Shown here piece after piece: positions 63,775-64,000 of a DNA stretch of 64,000 bases. Within the stretch, counting starts at the first letter, position 1. Every line of letters begins with the position of its first letter. The notes under the pieces were generated by a model, which did no database searches, had not been told where the DNA came from, and saw only the letters and a list, made by a program, of their open reading frames with translations. Both the position numbers and the translations under genes were made by a program. The DNA comes from Catonia carolina (lineage: Eukaryota; Arthropoda; Insecta; Hemiptera; Achilidae). Location: NCBI GenBank assembly GCA_035578175.1, contig JAQMRL010000008.1:11404963-11468962 (forward strand), given 5' to 3'.

Positions 63775-64000
63775 TTTTTATTATTATATTTTTATCGGGT
63801 ATTCCTAATTTTGAATTGATATTATGGTAATGATAGCTGCCCACAAACAAAGATTGTAGAGTGGAGAAATGATGTTTATGACAAGTCACTCCAGATTATA
63901 GAGGCAGAAAATTACAGACATCAGACACATCTGAAATTCTTCACTGGTAAAAAATATCAAAAACTACAAGGCAATTACAAACACATTACCACACACTGAA

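Noticed and set aside
62760..64000. RHG and signal-peptide exons of phosphatase 2 inside the window
   Set aside because: Read on the - strand, this stretch is a helentron-like copy plus 226 bp without any HG-R-P frame. The exons must lie beyond the end.

Overview
The window is AT-rich animal nuclear DNA. Two unrelated gene families are split into short exons with GT-AG introns and are buried in transposable elements. Mariner, Tc1, hAT, jockey-like LINE, Penelope-like and tRNA-SINE remnants, together with a kainate-type glutamate receptor and 'venom acid phosphatase Acph-1'-like genes, point to an insect. A hemipteran is plausible, but the order cannot be fixed from this sequence. LAYOUT. Positions 1-33.5 kb hold 16 exons on the + strand of an ionotropic glutamate receptor of the kainate class. 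They run from the amino-terminal domain to the stop codon at 33514; the signal-peptide exon(s) lie upstream of the window. About 2.6 kb of coding sequence is spread over 33 kb. Positions 36.8-48.6 kb hold a complete seven-exon histidine acid phosphatase gene on the - strand (373 aa, signal peptide, RHGARTP and HD catalytic motifs, TATA box). From 53.25 kb to beyond 62.74 kb lies a second, tandem paralogue on the - strand. Five exons are visible, and the exon with the catalytic RHG lies past the window end. Exon lengths and intron phases match between the two paralogues (243 and 127 nt exons are identical in size), so this is a head-to-tail duplication. REPEATS. Most intronic and intergenic DNA is mobile. 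A ~400 bp SINE-like retroposon with a CAA tail (called R400 here) is present about 20 times, with 9-10 bp target duplications. tRNA-derived SINEs have A and B boxes. A ~970 bp element has 13 bp inverted subterminal repeats, a terminal hairpin and an internal GT/GC microsatellite, like DINE-1/helentron non-autonomous elements. Mariner/Tc1 copies all have damaged transposases. There are hAT, pogo-like and piggyBac-like elements, several MITEs, and fragments of at least three LINE groups. MOST INTERESTING SIGNAL. Two families of fold-back repeats carry sequences that fold as type I hammerhead ribozymes with loopless palindromic stem III: CTGATGA, stem II, GAAA, ACACGTGT in family A, and CTGAAGA, stem II, GAAA, AGCGCT in family B. 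This is the arrangement known from Penelope-like retroelement terminal repeats. Family A copies are flanked by 12-13 bp target duplications. One family B pair brackets a frame resembling the end of a Penelope endonuclease domain. One family A copy (55872-56431) carries in its loop an inverted copy of sequence that lies ~120 bp outside its own insertion site, suggesting template switching at integration. Genes and repeats do not form an operon-like system. The functional content is one neurotransmitter receptor and a secreted phosphatase pair.
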